This document shows positions 6,995 to 13,663 of a stretch of DNA of 16,959 nt, piece after piece. The first letter of the stretch is position 1, and each line of letters begins with the position of its first letter. The DNA lies in NCBI GenBank assembly GCA_002483425.1, contig DLHW01000014.1, positions 6,946-23,904 on the forward strand, given 5' to 3'. The position numbers and the translations under genes are program-made. The notes under the pieces are model-generated. The model had not been told where the DNA came from. It was given only the letters and a program-made list of their open reading frames with translations, and ran no database searches. The stretch comes from Methylococcaceae bacterium UBA7658. GTDB lineage: Bacteria > Pseudomonadota > Gammaproteobacteria > Methylococcales > Methylomonadaceae.

Positions 6995-7185
6995 ATGTGG
7001 ATTAGCCCTGCATTCCACCTGAAAGTAATCAGGGCGTATGATGCTACGGCGACTAACCCGGCAGAAACCATAACGAAAATAGTCGATTGCAGTTGTTTGA
7101 GATAGCCCACCAGGCCGAGCAAGAGCGCATAGAATTGGCCGGAAAGATGGACAGGCTGGAATCCAGGCTTGAGACCATCGAGTAG
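6995..7185 (+). pseudogene. Remnant of a phage-type regulator (antirepressor/Rha-like)
   Basis: From 6995 the frame reads MWISPAFHLKVIRAYDATAT, a string typical of the end of phage antirepressor or Rha-type domains. That frame closes at a stop near 7103. A neighbouring frame then gives a coiled-coil tail (QLFEIAHQAEQERIELAGKM, then DRLESRLETIE) ending at TAG 7183-7185. The two pieces fit one ancestral protein broken by a frameshift near 7090, and the N-terminal DNA-binding part is missing. The assignment is by motif memory and is uncertain at family level. Confidence 0.4.
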
Positions 7186-7202
7186 CACACACCCAACGGG
7201 CG

Positions 7203-7411
7203 GCAAGGTGCGGCAATCGCCTCAGGCAAACGGCTTTACACGGTGCAACAAGTTACCGAGGCTTATCCGGCCTCCGGTGGGCGGCTTACGGCATTTGATT
7301 TTTTAAAGTAAAGGCCACAAGCCCAATGGTTTTACAGCCTGTATGCGGCGTATAGGCCGCCGGGTATTGATTGATGGCGATAGCTTTGAGGCATGGATTG
7401 AACAACGGTAA
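7203..7411 (+). pseudogene. Decayed second copy of the AlpA/excisionase-like protein
   Basis: Fragments in two frames rebuild a protein related to the 3593 gene. They are LYTVQQVTEAYPAS (about 7234-7275), then after a one-base shift GGLRHLIF (7280-7303), an in-frame TAA at 7304-7306, and NGFTACMRRIGRRVLIDGDS to a stop at 7409-7411. GGLRHLIF is identical to the intact copy and the VGRR-type motif is conserved. A frameshift and a premature stop make it non-functional. Together with the remnant before it, this is a decayed regulatory segment. Confidence 0.6.
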
Positions 7412-7425
7412 TAGCTTGTTGTTAT

Positions 7426-7454
7426 TTGTTGTAGATGTTAGCAAATGCTATAAT
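7426..7454 (+). promoter_or_regulatory. Promoter and palindromic operator of the hicBA-like operon
   Basis: A near-consensus promoter is present: TTGTTG (7426-7431), a 17-base spacer, and TATAAT (7449-7454). The palindrome TAGCA-AA-TGCTA (7439-7450) overlaps the spacer and the start of the -10 box. That is where an autoregulating antitoxin would bind to block transcription. Confidence 0.7.
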
Positions 7455-7494
7455 TCTTCTTACAAATTAACGCATAATTTTGGAAATGATACCA

Positions 7495-7809
7495 ATGAAC
7501 CCAACAGACTTGATTGTTAAATGCTACGCTGAACAAGAAGGCGGCTGCTGGGTTGCGGTGTGCCTGAATTTTAACTTGGCTGCACAAGATGATTCTTTTG
7601 AAGGCTCAAAAGCCAAACTGGAAGGTATGATTGCAGAATATGTTTATGACGCATTAGCGGGGGAAGATAAGCTCTATGCCGCGCAATTGCTTTCAAGACG
7701 CGCCCCGCTTTCATCATGGCTGAAATATTATTTTATCGTGGCTAAAATTGTCTTATGCCATAGCAAAGAGCGAACGTTTGATGAAACCATGCCGCTCATT
7801 CCTGCATGA
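7495..7809 (+). CDS. HicB-like antitoxin
   Basis: This 104-residue protein is read from ATG 7495, which has GGAA nine bases upstream; TTG 7480 and ATG 7486 are other possible starts. Residues 5-50 (DLIVKCYAEQEGGCWVAVCL..., then KLEGMIAEYVYDAL) fit the HicB pattern of a strand pair ending in 'G.WvA.c' followed by a helix that begins with repeated acidic residues. It should bind and neutralise the downstream HicA-type toxin and repress the operon. Its stop overlaps the toxin start as ATGA, the usual coupled layout. Unlike many HicB proteins it shows no obvious C-terminal helix-turn-helix or ribbon-helix-helix, only a hydrophobic then polar tail. DNA binding by this protein alone is therefore uncertain. 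Confidence 0.6.
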   Translation: MNPTDLIVKCYAEQEGGCWVAVCLNFNLAAQDDSFEGSKAKLEGMIAEYVYDALAGEDKLYAAQLLSRRAPLSSWLKYYFIVAKIVLCHSKERTFDETMPLIPA

Positions 7810-8051
7810 GTGGGGAAAATCCACCGCTTACCTGCAAAGACGTAAAACACATTCTCACTCATTTAGGATTTAGTCCACGACCCCAAAAAGGCACTTCACA
7901 CGAACAATGGGTTAAGGTAGAAAACGGCAGGTTGTACAAGGTAACAGTCGATTGCCCCAAAGCCCCTTTTTCACAGACGCTTATCAAGAGCATGGCGGAA
8001 CAGGCCGGATTGAAAAAGAAGGATTTTTACCGGATTTACAAGCAATTGTAG
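7806..8051 (+). CDS. HicA-family mRNA interferase toxin
   Basis: HicA toxins are small double-stranded-RNA-binding-fold proteins that cut mRNA and stop growth when the antitoxin is lost. This 81-residue protein has the expected layout: a helix (CKDVKHILTHLGF), a strand and the motif KGTSHEQWV with the probable catalytic His at residue 32, then YKVTVDCPKAPFSQTLIKSM and a C-terminal helix (AGLKKKDFYRIY). Length and motif order are complete. It overlaps the upstream HicB-like gene by four bases (ATGA). Here the antitoxin gene comes first, the reverse of the classic hicAB order, as in some other HicBA operons. The pair likely stabilises the element. Confidence 0.8.
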   Translation: MSGENPPLTCKDVKHILTHLGFSPRPQKGTSHEQWVKVENGRLYKVTVDCPKAPFSQTLIKSMAEQAGLKKKDFYRIYKQL

Positions 8052-8070
8052 CAGTTGTTTTTTGGGTTTT

Positions 8071-8091
8071 TACAACAAGTTAGAAGTTGTA
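8071..8091 (+). promoter_or_regulatory. Inverted repeat between the two toxin-antitoxin modules
   Basis: TACAAC (8071-8076) and GTTGTA (8086-8091) flank nine bases. No T-run follows closely, so it is more likely an operator for the downstream module than a terminator. A weak promoter may lie at 8087-8130, but I see no strong -10 box. Confidence 0.35.
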
Positions 8092-8134
8092 TCCAATTGT
8101 TTTAATGTGATTTTATTTACAACGGATTAATCCT

Positions 8135-8317
8135 ATGCCAATCAAGAGCAGTACCTTTGGACGTGTCGAATTGAGCGGCGAAGATGCAGCGCGATTTATC
8201 AAGCATATCAACGAGGACAAGGCTAACCCGTTAGCGTTGGCGGCGTTGGCGCGTGGCCGTAAAATCAGCGAGAGAGTCAAGAAAGGTGAAGCGTTTAAGC
8301 TAAAACGCGATGCCTGA
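8135..8317 (+). CDS. Probable antitoxin partner of the GNAT toxin
   Basis: This 60-residue protein begins at ATG 8135. It opens with a possible strand (STFGRVELSGEDAARFIKHI) and ends with a basic helix (ARGRKISERVKKGEAFKLKR). It overlaps the acetyltransferase gene by eight bases, a layout typical of toxin-antitoxin pairs in which the small protein comes first. It is not an obvious ribbon-helix-helix (DUF1778-type) antitoxin like the best-known GNAT partners. I vaguely recall similar FGR...L.GEDA proteins before GNAT toxins. The antitoxin role is inferred from position and size. Confidence 0.5.
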   Translation: MPIKSSTFGRVELSGEDAARFIKHINEDKANPLALAALARGRKISERVKKGEAFKLKRDA

Positions 8318-8837
8318 GACTAATTTTTACATCCGCAAACTAGAAGCATCCGACACCGTTCAAAATTTCAAGGTTGGCTATGAAGCTTTCTTGCCGCTGA
8401 AAACCTTCCTGCAAAAACAAGCAAAGCAATTTCAGCAATCCAGTATTGCACAAACGTATGTTGCCGTGACCGATGATAAAAACATCATTGGCTATGTGAC
8501 GTTGACCTGTAGCGAGATTGATTTACAAAACGGCTATGAACTGCCTGATTGTAGCCATGCCAACAACTACGAGTTTTTACCCGCCGTTAAAATTGCTCGG
8601 CTGGCCGTCGATAACCGATACAGAAATTGCGGTATTGGTGCGACACTGATTGATTATGCCATTGCACTGATACAGGACAATATAGCCGCAAATGTCGGTT
8701 GTCGTTTTATTGTGACCGATGCCAAAAGCGAAGCAGTTAGCTTTTATGAAAAACAAGGATTTGTTTTGTTGGACTCTGAGGGAAATCAGGCGGCTGAACA
8801 TCGGTTGATGTTCCTAGATTTGGTGGGATTAAGGTAG
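8310..8837 (+). CDS. GNAT-family acetyltransferase, probable toxin
   Basis: This 175-residue GNAT enzyme would transfer an acetyl group from acetyl-CoA. Motif A is clear: VKIARLAVDNRYRNCGIGATLI, with the pyrophosphate-binding R105-N-C-G-I-G. Motif B holds the catalytic-type Tyr146 in SFYEKQGF. The segment LPAVKIARLAVD followed by DYAIAL, CRFIVTDAKSEA and EHRLMFLDL is close to the pattern of toxin GNATs that acetylate the amino group of aminoacyl-tRNA and block translation. That target is known for family members and is not shown here. The gene overlaps the small upstream gene by eight bases and is the last gene before attR, where it would favour keeping the element. Confidence 0.75.
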   Translation: MPETNFYIRKLEASDTVQNFKVGYEAFLPLKTFLQKQAKQFQQSSIAQTYVAVTDDKNIIGYVTLTCSEIDLQNGYELPDCSHANNYEFLPAVKIARLAVDNRYRNCGIGATLIDYAIALIQDNIAANVGCRFIVTDAKSEAVSFYEKQGFVLLDSEGNQAAEHRLMFLDLVGLR

Positions 8838-8845
8838 GATTTAAT

Positions 8846-8862
8846 TGTCCACTGGTTGTCCA
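8846..8862 (+). promoter_or_regulatory. Putative integrase arm-type site, right arm
   Basis: TGTCCACTGGTTGTCCA differs from left-arm copy 1 by one base, in the variable centre. It sits 116 bp left of the attR repeat, in the gap between the last gene and attR. Confidence 0.55.
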
Positions 8863-8978
8863 CCTGCAAATAAAAAGTGGCAACAATCGGCAAAAAGTAA
8901 CAATATTAAGAAAATTATAACATTCTGAATTTATTATTGTTGTTAGTTGCTATTGGTCGTAACTTATTGATATAGCTT

Positions 8979-9030
8979 GACTCTTAATCCATCGGTCGTA
9001 GGTTCGAACCCTATACGCCCCACCATAAAA
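8979..9030 (+). repeat. attR: 3' half copy of tRNA-Lys
   Basis: The block matches 1096-1147 at 51 of 52 positions. It holds only the anticodon loop, T arm and 3' acceptor strand, so it is not a tRNA gene. T9014 replaces the C that pairs with the first T-stem G, giving a G-T wobble. This may be the original host sequence or later drift. Confidence 0.93.
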
Positions 9031-9031
9031 G

Positions 9032-9066
9032 CAAGCGGTTATAGAGTTATCGCTAAGCTTGTTTTT
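9032..9066 (+). terminator. Stranded tRNA-Lys terminator right of attR
   Basis: The arms CAAGC (9032-9036) and GCTTG (9057-9061) form a stem, with a possible inner GCG/CGC pairing, directly followed by five T's. It begins one base after attR. Before insertion it would have lain immediately after the tRNA CCA, so it is probably the original tRNA-Lys terminator, now displaced by the element. Confidence 0.5.
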
Positions 9067-9307
9067 CATAGTGTGATAATTATATGCAGGTTCAGCATTC
9101 CCGGCGTATTCATCCAAATGTTTGCTTTAAAGATGGCTTAGCGCATGACCATCATTAAATCCGATCACCCGTAACTCTTTCAGAGTAATTAATGGGAACG
9201 AACTCACTACAGTCCCTGTTGACCGGCATGGATTAGTGGAACGGACAAGAAAACTTATCAATCGCAAGTCGTGTAAGTATTACTACGTATTGTTACACTC
9301 ATTGAAG

Positions 9308-9347
9308 CTGGTATAGCATGTCTATCCCTGGTATAGCATGTCTATCC
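9308..9347. repeat. Perfect 20-bp tandem duplication
   Basis: CTGGTATAGCATGTCTATCC occurs at 9308-9327 and again at 9328-9347 with no spacer and no mismatch. It may be a recent slippage product or a pair of binding sites. Nothing nearby tells which. Confidence 0.9.
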
Positions 9348-9729
9348 AGTTAATCTACAAAATATCGCTCCGAAACAGTATGCTTAGTTCGAACCTTAAC
9401 ACTAAATATCCAACTCGAGCGAATAAATCAAAGCCATTTCCAAAAAAAGCGGTTTTAATGCTTAAGTCAATTGTGATTTAGATAAGCACATGCGTTCAAA
9501 AAGCGTCATCCGGCATCCAGTTCATATTACTGAAAAAATTTACGTGCATAATCATCTTGCTAAAACCAAATCTTGTGAATTATTACCTGTTTTTTGAATT
9601 AGATATTTGCTTAACTATGCATCAGTGATTGAAAATAATTATTAACTAATACAGGGGGTGTGTCGTTTAATGAAAAACCGCTACGCAGAAAGCTTATTTG
9701 TCAACCATTAAGAACCGATTTTCAAACTT

Positions 9730-9759
9730 TTGATTTTTTTAACTTTTACAGCGTATTTA
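9730..9759 (+). promoter_or_regulatory. Possible promoter of the serine protease gene
   Basis: TTGATT (9730-9735), an 18-base spacer and TATTTA (9754-9759) lie 32 bases before the ATG, and a ribosome-binding site AGGGG (9780-9784) follows. The -10 box is only a partial match. Confidence 0.35.
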
Positions 9760-9791
9760 AGCCGCGCAGGCTTTATTAAAAGGGGATTATT

Positions 9792-10949
9792 ATGAAAAAA
9801 TTACATCCGCTAGTTTCTGTAGCGATTATAGGCATTGCCGGTGTGTGCAGCCCAGTATTTGCTGATCCGGATACACAACAAATTGGCGTCACAACGGTTT
9901 TAACAGTGCCTAGCCAAAGTGTACAGTCATCAAGCCAAACCATCGATTACGCCAATGCAAAGGCAATGCCTTTGCCAAAACCGGCGGCTTCCGCGCTATC
10001 GCCTGAAAATGCTGCTCCGGCGCTTGCCTTTTCAGGCACACCCGGCGTATCGCAGGGTTTTTCAGGATCAGGCCAGCTAACCCCTGTGTCGATACCGAAA
10101 GCAACAGCCATCGAATCGCAAAGCGGTATTTCAACTCAAGAATTCGGTTCGTTTAATCACCCGTTTACAACATCGCGCGTCGACGCAAAAAATAATCAAA
10201 CCTCTAGGCTATTTCCATTCCGGGCGACTGGTAAGCTATATTTCAATATAGGAGCCAATACGTTCGTTTGTTCGGCATCCCTTATTAAAAGAGGGATTTT
10301 AGTCACCGCTGCTCATTGTGTGGCCGATTACGGTACGGGAACATTTTTTAGTAACTGGGAATACATACCTGCGCAGGATGATAACTTCCTCAATAATGCG
10401 CCTTATGGGGTTTGGACTACAAATCAAGCCGTGGTATTAACCTCCTATTTAACCGGTTCATCAGGTTGTAGCGTGGTTTGTCCCGACGATGTTGCGGTGT
10501 TAAGAATTGAACCTCAAGCAGGTGCGTATCCCGGCACTACAACCGGCTGGTTAAGTTATGGCTGGGACGGTTTCGGCTTTACCACATTCGCAGGTTTAAG
10601 CGCGACCCAAATCACCCAGTTAGGCTATCCAGTGGGCTTGGATTTTGGCGGCGTCATGCAACGTTCGGACTCTATCGGTTACAACTTAGGGGCCGGCTCA
10701 TTTAACAATACCCAAATCGGATCACGCCAAACGGGCGGTTCAAGCGGCGGTCCATGGATAATAAACTTAGGGATTGACCCTGTTGCGACCTCCGACACCC
10801 CTGGCACCGCAGCCAAAAAGAATGTTGTTGTCGGTGTGACAAGCTGGGGATATATTAGTCCGCTCCCGAAAGTACAAGGAGCGAGTCCTTTTACGAGCAG
10901 CAATATCGTGCCTCTTGTAAGTGCAGTATGCCCAGGTCCAGGTTGCTAG
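9792..10949 (+). CDS. Secreted trypsin-like serine protease
   Basis: This 385-residue protein has a Sec signal peptide (MKKLHPLVSVAIIGIAGVCS, cut near ADP at 24-26). Residues 27-145 are Ser, Pro, Ala and Thr rich without a clear fold and may act as a propeptide or linker. The chymotrypsin-type domain follows, with the full triad: His175 in VTAAHC, Asp233 in DDVAVL, and Ser318 in GGSSGGPW. Cys160 and Cys176 can form the usual disulfide, and there are further Cys pairs at 226/230 and 380/385. It should act in the periplasm or outside the cell. The gene stands alone between long gaps, behind the ribosome-binding site AGGGG. Its substrate is unknown. Confidence 0.88.
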   Translation: MKKLHPLVSVAIIGIAGVCSPVFADPDTQQIGVTTVLTVPSQSVQSSSQTIDYANAKAMPLPKPAASALSPENAAPALAFSGTPGVSQGFSGSGQLTPVSIPKATAIESQSGISTQEFGSFNHPFTTSRVDAKNNQTSRLFPFRATGKLYFNIGANTFVCSASLIKRGILVTAAHCVADYGTGTFFSNWEYIPAQDDNFLNNAPYGVWTTNQAVVLTSYLTGSSGCSVVCPDDVAVLRIEPQAGAYPGTTTGWLSYGWDGFGFTTFAGLSATQITQLGYPVGLDFGGVMQRSDSIGYNLGAGSFNNTQIGSRQTGGSSGGPWIINLGIDPVATSDTPGTAAKKNVVVGVTSWGYISPLPKVQGASPFTSSNIVPLVSAVCPGPGC

Positions 10950-10982
10950 CAATTACCGATCTTAAGGACGCTCTGATCAAAT

Positions 10983-11074
10983 CCTTCGGCAAGCTCAAGA
11001 GAACGGCAAGCAGTTAATGCTATTCGTAACGTGTACCTACCTTAAGGGTATATAAATCATGAGCTTGTCGAACG
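10983..11074. repeat. REP-like inverted repeat pair
   Basis: CTTCGGCAAGCTCA (from 10984) and the inverted CATGAGCTTGTCGAACG (11059-11074) are two opposed copies of a string like CTTCGACAAGCTCA. That string is a widespread intergenic repeat motif in many proteobacteria. Together they frame about 90 bp and may be a small palindromic element. Other copies elsewhere in the genome cannot be checked here. Confidence 0.45.
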
Positions 11075-11214
11075 CTTCTTCTCTGAGCGAAATCTAAGGC
11101 CATGAATGAAGTCAATTCATTCAAATGTCTCTTCAGAAAGCCGCGGCGAATTTGGAAACTGCCTTAACGACATTTTTCCTCAGTAAGTGCTCCACGTTTT
11201 AAAATAGTTCATTG

Positions 11215-11260
11215 TGAAAGCGAGTTGAGAGCGTTCAGCTCGCTTTCAATTTCAGTTTTT
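11215..11260 (+). terminator. Strong Rho-independent terminator
   Basis: A perfect 10-bp stem (TGAAAGCGAG, 11215-11224, with CTCGCTTTCA, 11239-11248) extends inward by several more pairs and is followed by TTTTT at 11256-11260. It lies 266 bp after the protease stop and isolates the downstream oxidase from it. Confidence 0.75.
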
Positions 11261-11374
11261 ATGCAGCATCTTTTCTACCTGTTGATTCCCCTTTAAGCTA
11301 TAGGTTTTGCATAGTCTAAAATGTGCTATGGTTTACTGTCGTGAAAAGTTTTTCAAAACAGAGTCAATCTTAAT

Positions 11375-12505
11375 ATGCGCTTTTACTTGCAAGCATTATT
11401 TTTAACAATCCTAGGTGCGCCACTCAATAACCAAGCCGGTGTCACCCGAACTTACTACATTGCTGCCGAAGAAATACTTTGGGATTACGCCCCGTCTTAC
11501 CCTATCAATCCAATGCATCAAACTCCGTTTTCCGATAGCGAAAAAGTGTTTGTCGCGAGCGACAGCAAACAGCGGATCGGTCATCTTTATTATAAAGCTC
11601 GTTTTATCGAATATACGGACAGTTCATTTAAAATTATCAAACCCAGATCCGAGACATGGAAGCATCTCGGCATCTTAGGGCCTGTCATCCGGGCGAATGT
11701 CGGCGATAAAATAAACGTTGTTTTCCGCAATAATTTAACCGGCATGTCTGCATCGTTGCATCCGCACGGGGTGTTTTATCTTAAAGACAGCGAAGGCACC
11801 CATTATCAGGACGGGACATCGGAGAAAGAAAAACTAGACGATTTGCTTGCGCCGGGGACTACCTATACCTACACTTGGGATGTTCCGGAACGATCCGGCC
11901 CTGGACCCAACGATCCCAATTCAATTATTTGGCTCTATCACTCCCATGCCGATGAAACGATGGACACTAATACCGGTTTAGCAGGCCCGATCATTATTTC
12001 ACGGAAAGGCGCTTTACAACCTAACGGGAAATTAAAGGGCGTAGACCGGGAGTTTATCGTATTGTTTTCGGTATTCGATGAAAACAAAAGTTTTTTTTTG
12101 GATAAGAACATCAAGTCTTTCGCTCCTGAAGCCAAAGATAAAAAAGAGGACGAGGCGTTTATCGAAAGCAATCTTATGCACAGTATGAACGGATTTGTTT
12201 ACGATAATTTACCGGGTTTAACTATGAAAACCGGTGAACATGTTCGCTGGTATCAAATCGCCTTAGGGACGGAAGCCGATATGCATACCCCTCATTGGCA
12301 TGGTAATACGTTACTGTCGGCAGGTCAGCGTATCGATGTTGTTAATCTATTGCCGGCGACCCATGTTACGCTTGATATGACCCCGGATAATCCTGGGCAG
12401 TGGATGTACCATTGCCATGTCAACGATCATATCGAAGCAGGCATGATGGGGCATTATACCGTCGAGGAAAATCTTAACAATAAATCCCGGAACAGGCAGG
12501 AGTAA
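11375..12505 (+). CDS. Two-domain multicopper oxidase (ceruloplasmin-like)
   Basis: This 376-residue exported protein has a signal peptide (MRFYLQALFLTILGAPLNNQ). It would oxidise a substrate such as Cu(I) or a phenol and reduce oxygen to water. Domain 1 opens with TYYIAAEEILWDYAP, a pattern shared with ceruloplasmin and factor V/VIII domains, and carries HPHG (129-132) and HSH (189-191). Domain 2 carries HTPHWHG (304-310) and HCH-x3-H-x4-M (346-357), which supply the type 1 copper ligands Cys347, His352 and Met357. Domain 1 lacks a type 1 site (HSH, not HCH), so this is a type-B-like two-domain oxidase that should work as a trimer. It converges with copB on the other strand. Confidence 0.88.
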   Translation: MRFYLQALFLTILGAPLNNQAGVTRTYYIAAEEILWDYAPSYPINPMHQTPFSDSEKVFVASDSKQRIGHLYYKARFIEYTDSSFKIIKPRSETWKHLGILGPVIRANVGDKINVVFRNNLTGMSASLHPHGVFYLKDSEGTHYQDGTSEKEKLDDLLAPGTTYTYTWDVPERSGPGPNDPNSIIWLYHSHADETMDTNTGLAGPIIISRKGALQPNGKLKGVDREFIVLFSVFDENKSFFLDKNIKSFAPEAKDKKEDEAFIESNLMHSMNGFVYDNLPGLTMKTGEHVRWYQIALGTEADMHTPHWHGNTLLSAGQRIDVVNLLPATHVTLDMTPDNPGQWMYHCHVNDHIEAGMMGHYTVEENLNNKSRNRQE

Positions 12506-12661
12506 CCTGTGCGCCTACCCCGGCATCGTTTTCTTTAAGGGAAAGCAGGACAAACCAATACTGTATATCCCGTGTTTAACAGACATCGAAATAGAACCAT
12601 TGAAAATATCGGCGGGATTGCACTGAAACTGACGCTCAATTGACAGCGTTGGTACTAACTC

Positions 12662-13663
12662 TTAAAACCAAAAATGAATCCCGGCGACGAACCGGGTTTC
12701 TTCCGGTTTATTGCCTTGCGACCTAATCACATCGGCCGCCGCGCCGAAGGTGCTAGCCCATTCTATGCCGATATAAGGGGCAAATTCGCGTTTGAATTCA
12801 TAGCGCAAGCGCAAACCTGTTTCGATATTGGATAAACCGCTGCTGACTAAACGAGAGAGGTCTCGCTGACTGTAAAAATTCATTTCGATACGAGGCTGCA
12901 GTATGAGTTTTTGGGTGAAAAGCACGTCGTATTCGGTTTCAAGACGGAAGGCCGTGCGCCCTTCCTCCCCCACATAGCCGGTGGCCTCGATATAAATCCA
13001 ATACGGCGCAAAACCTTGTACGCCGAAAGCACTCCATACCCGGTCGACCCCCAAGCCGCTGTCGATACGGACGCCGAGTTGGGTGTCCCAATAAGCGCTT
13101 AGAGCGTGTCCCCAAAGCGCTTCGTTACGCGCGCTCTTAAATGCGCCTTGGTTGATTTCACCCTCCGCCCGGACAACCAGTTTGTCGTAATCCTGACCGT
13201 ACCACGCCTGCCAGTCGTAAGTCATGGAAAAATCGTCCCGTGCGCCGACAGCTTCCAAACGGTCGGCAATGAAGGCCCCCAACCATTCTTCATCCCCCAT
13301 CTTGGGTCTTGTTAAGCCGCTGAAATCGAGGTTGGTATAGGCATCGGGGTCGCGGTTTCCGGTCAGCTCTTGGTTTACCGGGCGGCTGTGCTCTTCGTAT
13401 CCCCCGGGATGGGGTTCATCCATGGCTTTATGGGACATCGTTCCGGCATGGTTCATCTTACTGCGGTCATGGCCGGACGGCATATCATTATGCTCGTGAA
13501 TTAATTCCCCTGCCCAAGCGCTAATCGTCACTATTAACAAGCCTAGTAAAGCCGCCGCTTTCGTGCAGCGGCTTAATGGGGTATTTTTGTCAGTTGCGAG
13601 ACTGGTCTGGAGTTGCAGGGCGCGAAACCCCAGCCAAGCAGGAGTTTCACAAAGAATAGTCAA
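12662..13663 (-). CDS. copB: Copper resistance protein B, outer membrane
   Basis: CopB is an outer-membrane beta-barrel that binds copper and works with CopA. After a signal peptide (AAALLGLLIVTISAWA) there is a His/Met-rich copper-binding stretch (HEHNDMPSGHDRSKMNH, then SHKAMDEPHPGG). The CopB barrel follows: WLGAFIADRLEAV, YDWQAWYGQDYDKL, WIYIEATGYVG, the Arg-rich GLRLRYEFKREFAPYIGIEW, and a C-terminal aromatic (FVAGIHFWF) as in outer-membrane proteins. The open frame extends far into copA, but the family does not. I start it at TTG 13661-13663, which overlaps the copA stop as TTGA, because no ATG or GTG lies in a suitable place. The exact start is uncertain. Predicted length is 333 residues. 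Confidence 0.88.
   Translation of the reverse strand: MTILCETPAWLGFRALQLQTSLATDKNTPLSRCTKAAALLGLLIVTISAWAGELIHEHNDMPSGHDRSKMNHAGTMSHKAMDEPHPGGYEEHSRPVNQELTGNRDPDAYTNLDFSGLTRPKMGDEEWLGAFIADRLEAVGARDDFSMTYDWQAWYGQDYDKLVVRAEGEINQGAFKSARNEALWGHALSAYWDTQLGVRIDSGLGVDRVWSAFGVQGFAPYWIYIEATGYVGEEGRTAFRLETEYDVLFTQKLILQPRIEMNFYSQRDLSRLVSSGLSNIETGLRLRYEFKREFAPYIGIEWASTFGAAADVIRSQGNKPEETRFVAGIHFWF

Larger units (their letters stand above)
1096..9030 (+). mobile_element. Integrated genetic element in tRNA-Lys(CTT), about 7.9 kb
   Basis: The boundaries are set by 52-bp direct repeats exactly 7,883 bp apart, the left one inside tRNA-Lys. Inside, all recognisable genes are on the plus strand: tyrosine integrase next to attL, small DNA-binding-type proteins, an unknown overlapping gene pair, a membrane GIY-YIG protein, regulator remnants, and two toxin-antitoxin modules next to attR. 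There are no structural, packaging or conjugation genes. Three coding regions carry frameshifts and two more loci are remnants, so the element looks partly decayed. Its size and content resemble satellite-type integrative elements that depend on a helper. That comparison is inference. Confidence 0.92.
9067..9791. other. Gap of about 725 bp without a recognisable gene
   Basis: No credible open frame is seen on either strand. The stretch holds a hairpin with arms GTGTAA (9271-9276) and TTACAC (9293-9298), a perfect 20-bp tandem duplication (9308-9347), and near its right end a possible promoter for the protease. It is AT-rich in its right half. Confidence 0.5.
10950..11374. other. Intergenic gap with a repeat pair and a terminator
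   Basis: No gene is seen. The gap holds an inverted pair of a common intergenic sequence (10983-11074), a strong terminator (11215-11260) and, near 11300-11330, an AT-rich zone that could carry the oxidase promoter, although no clear -35/-10 pair stands out. Confidence 0.5.

Noticed and set aside
6818..7216. Minus-strand frames of 132 and 72 codons
   Set aside because: They are the complement of the end of the GIY-YIG gene and of a regulator remnant whose plus-strand fragments make better protein sense.
8979..9030. Second tRNA-Lys gene
   Set aside because: Only the 3' half is present; the D arm and 5' acceptor strand are missing, so it is an attachment-site copy.
9661..9710. Tiny frame starting MKNRYAESLF
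   Set aside because: Only 13 codons, with no neighbour or pattern to support it.
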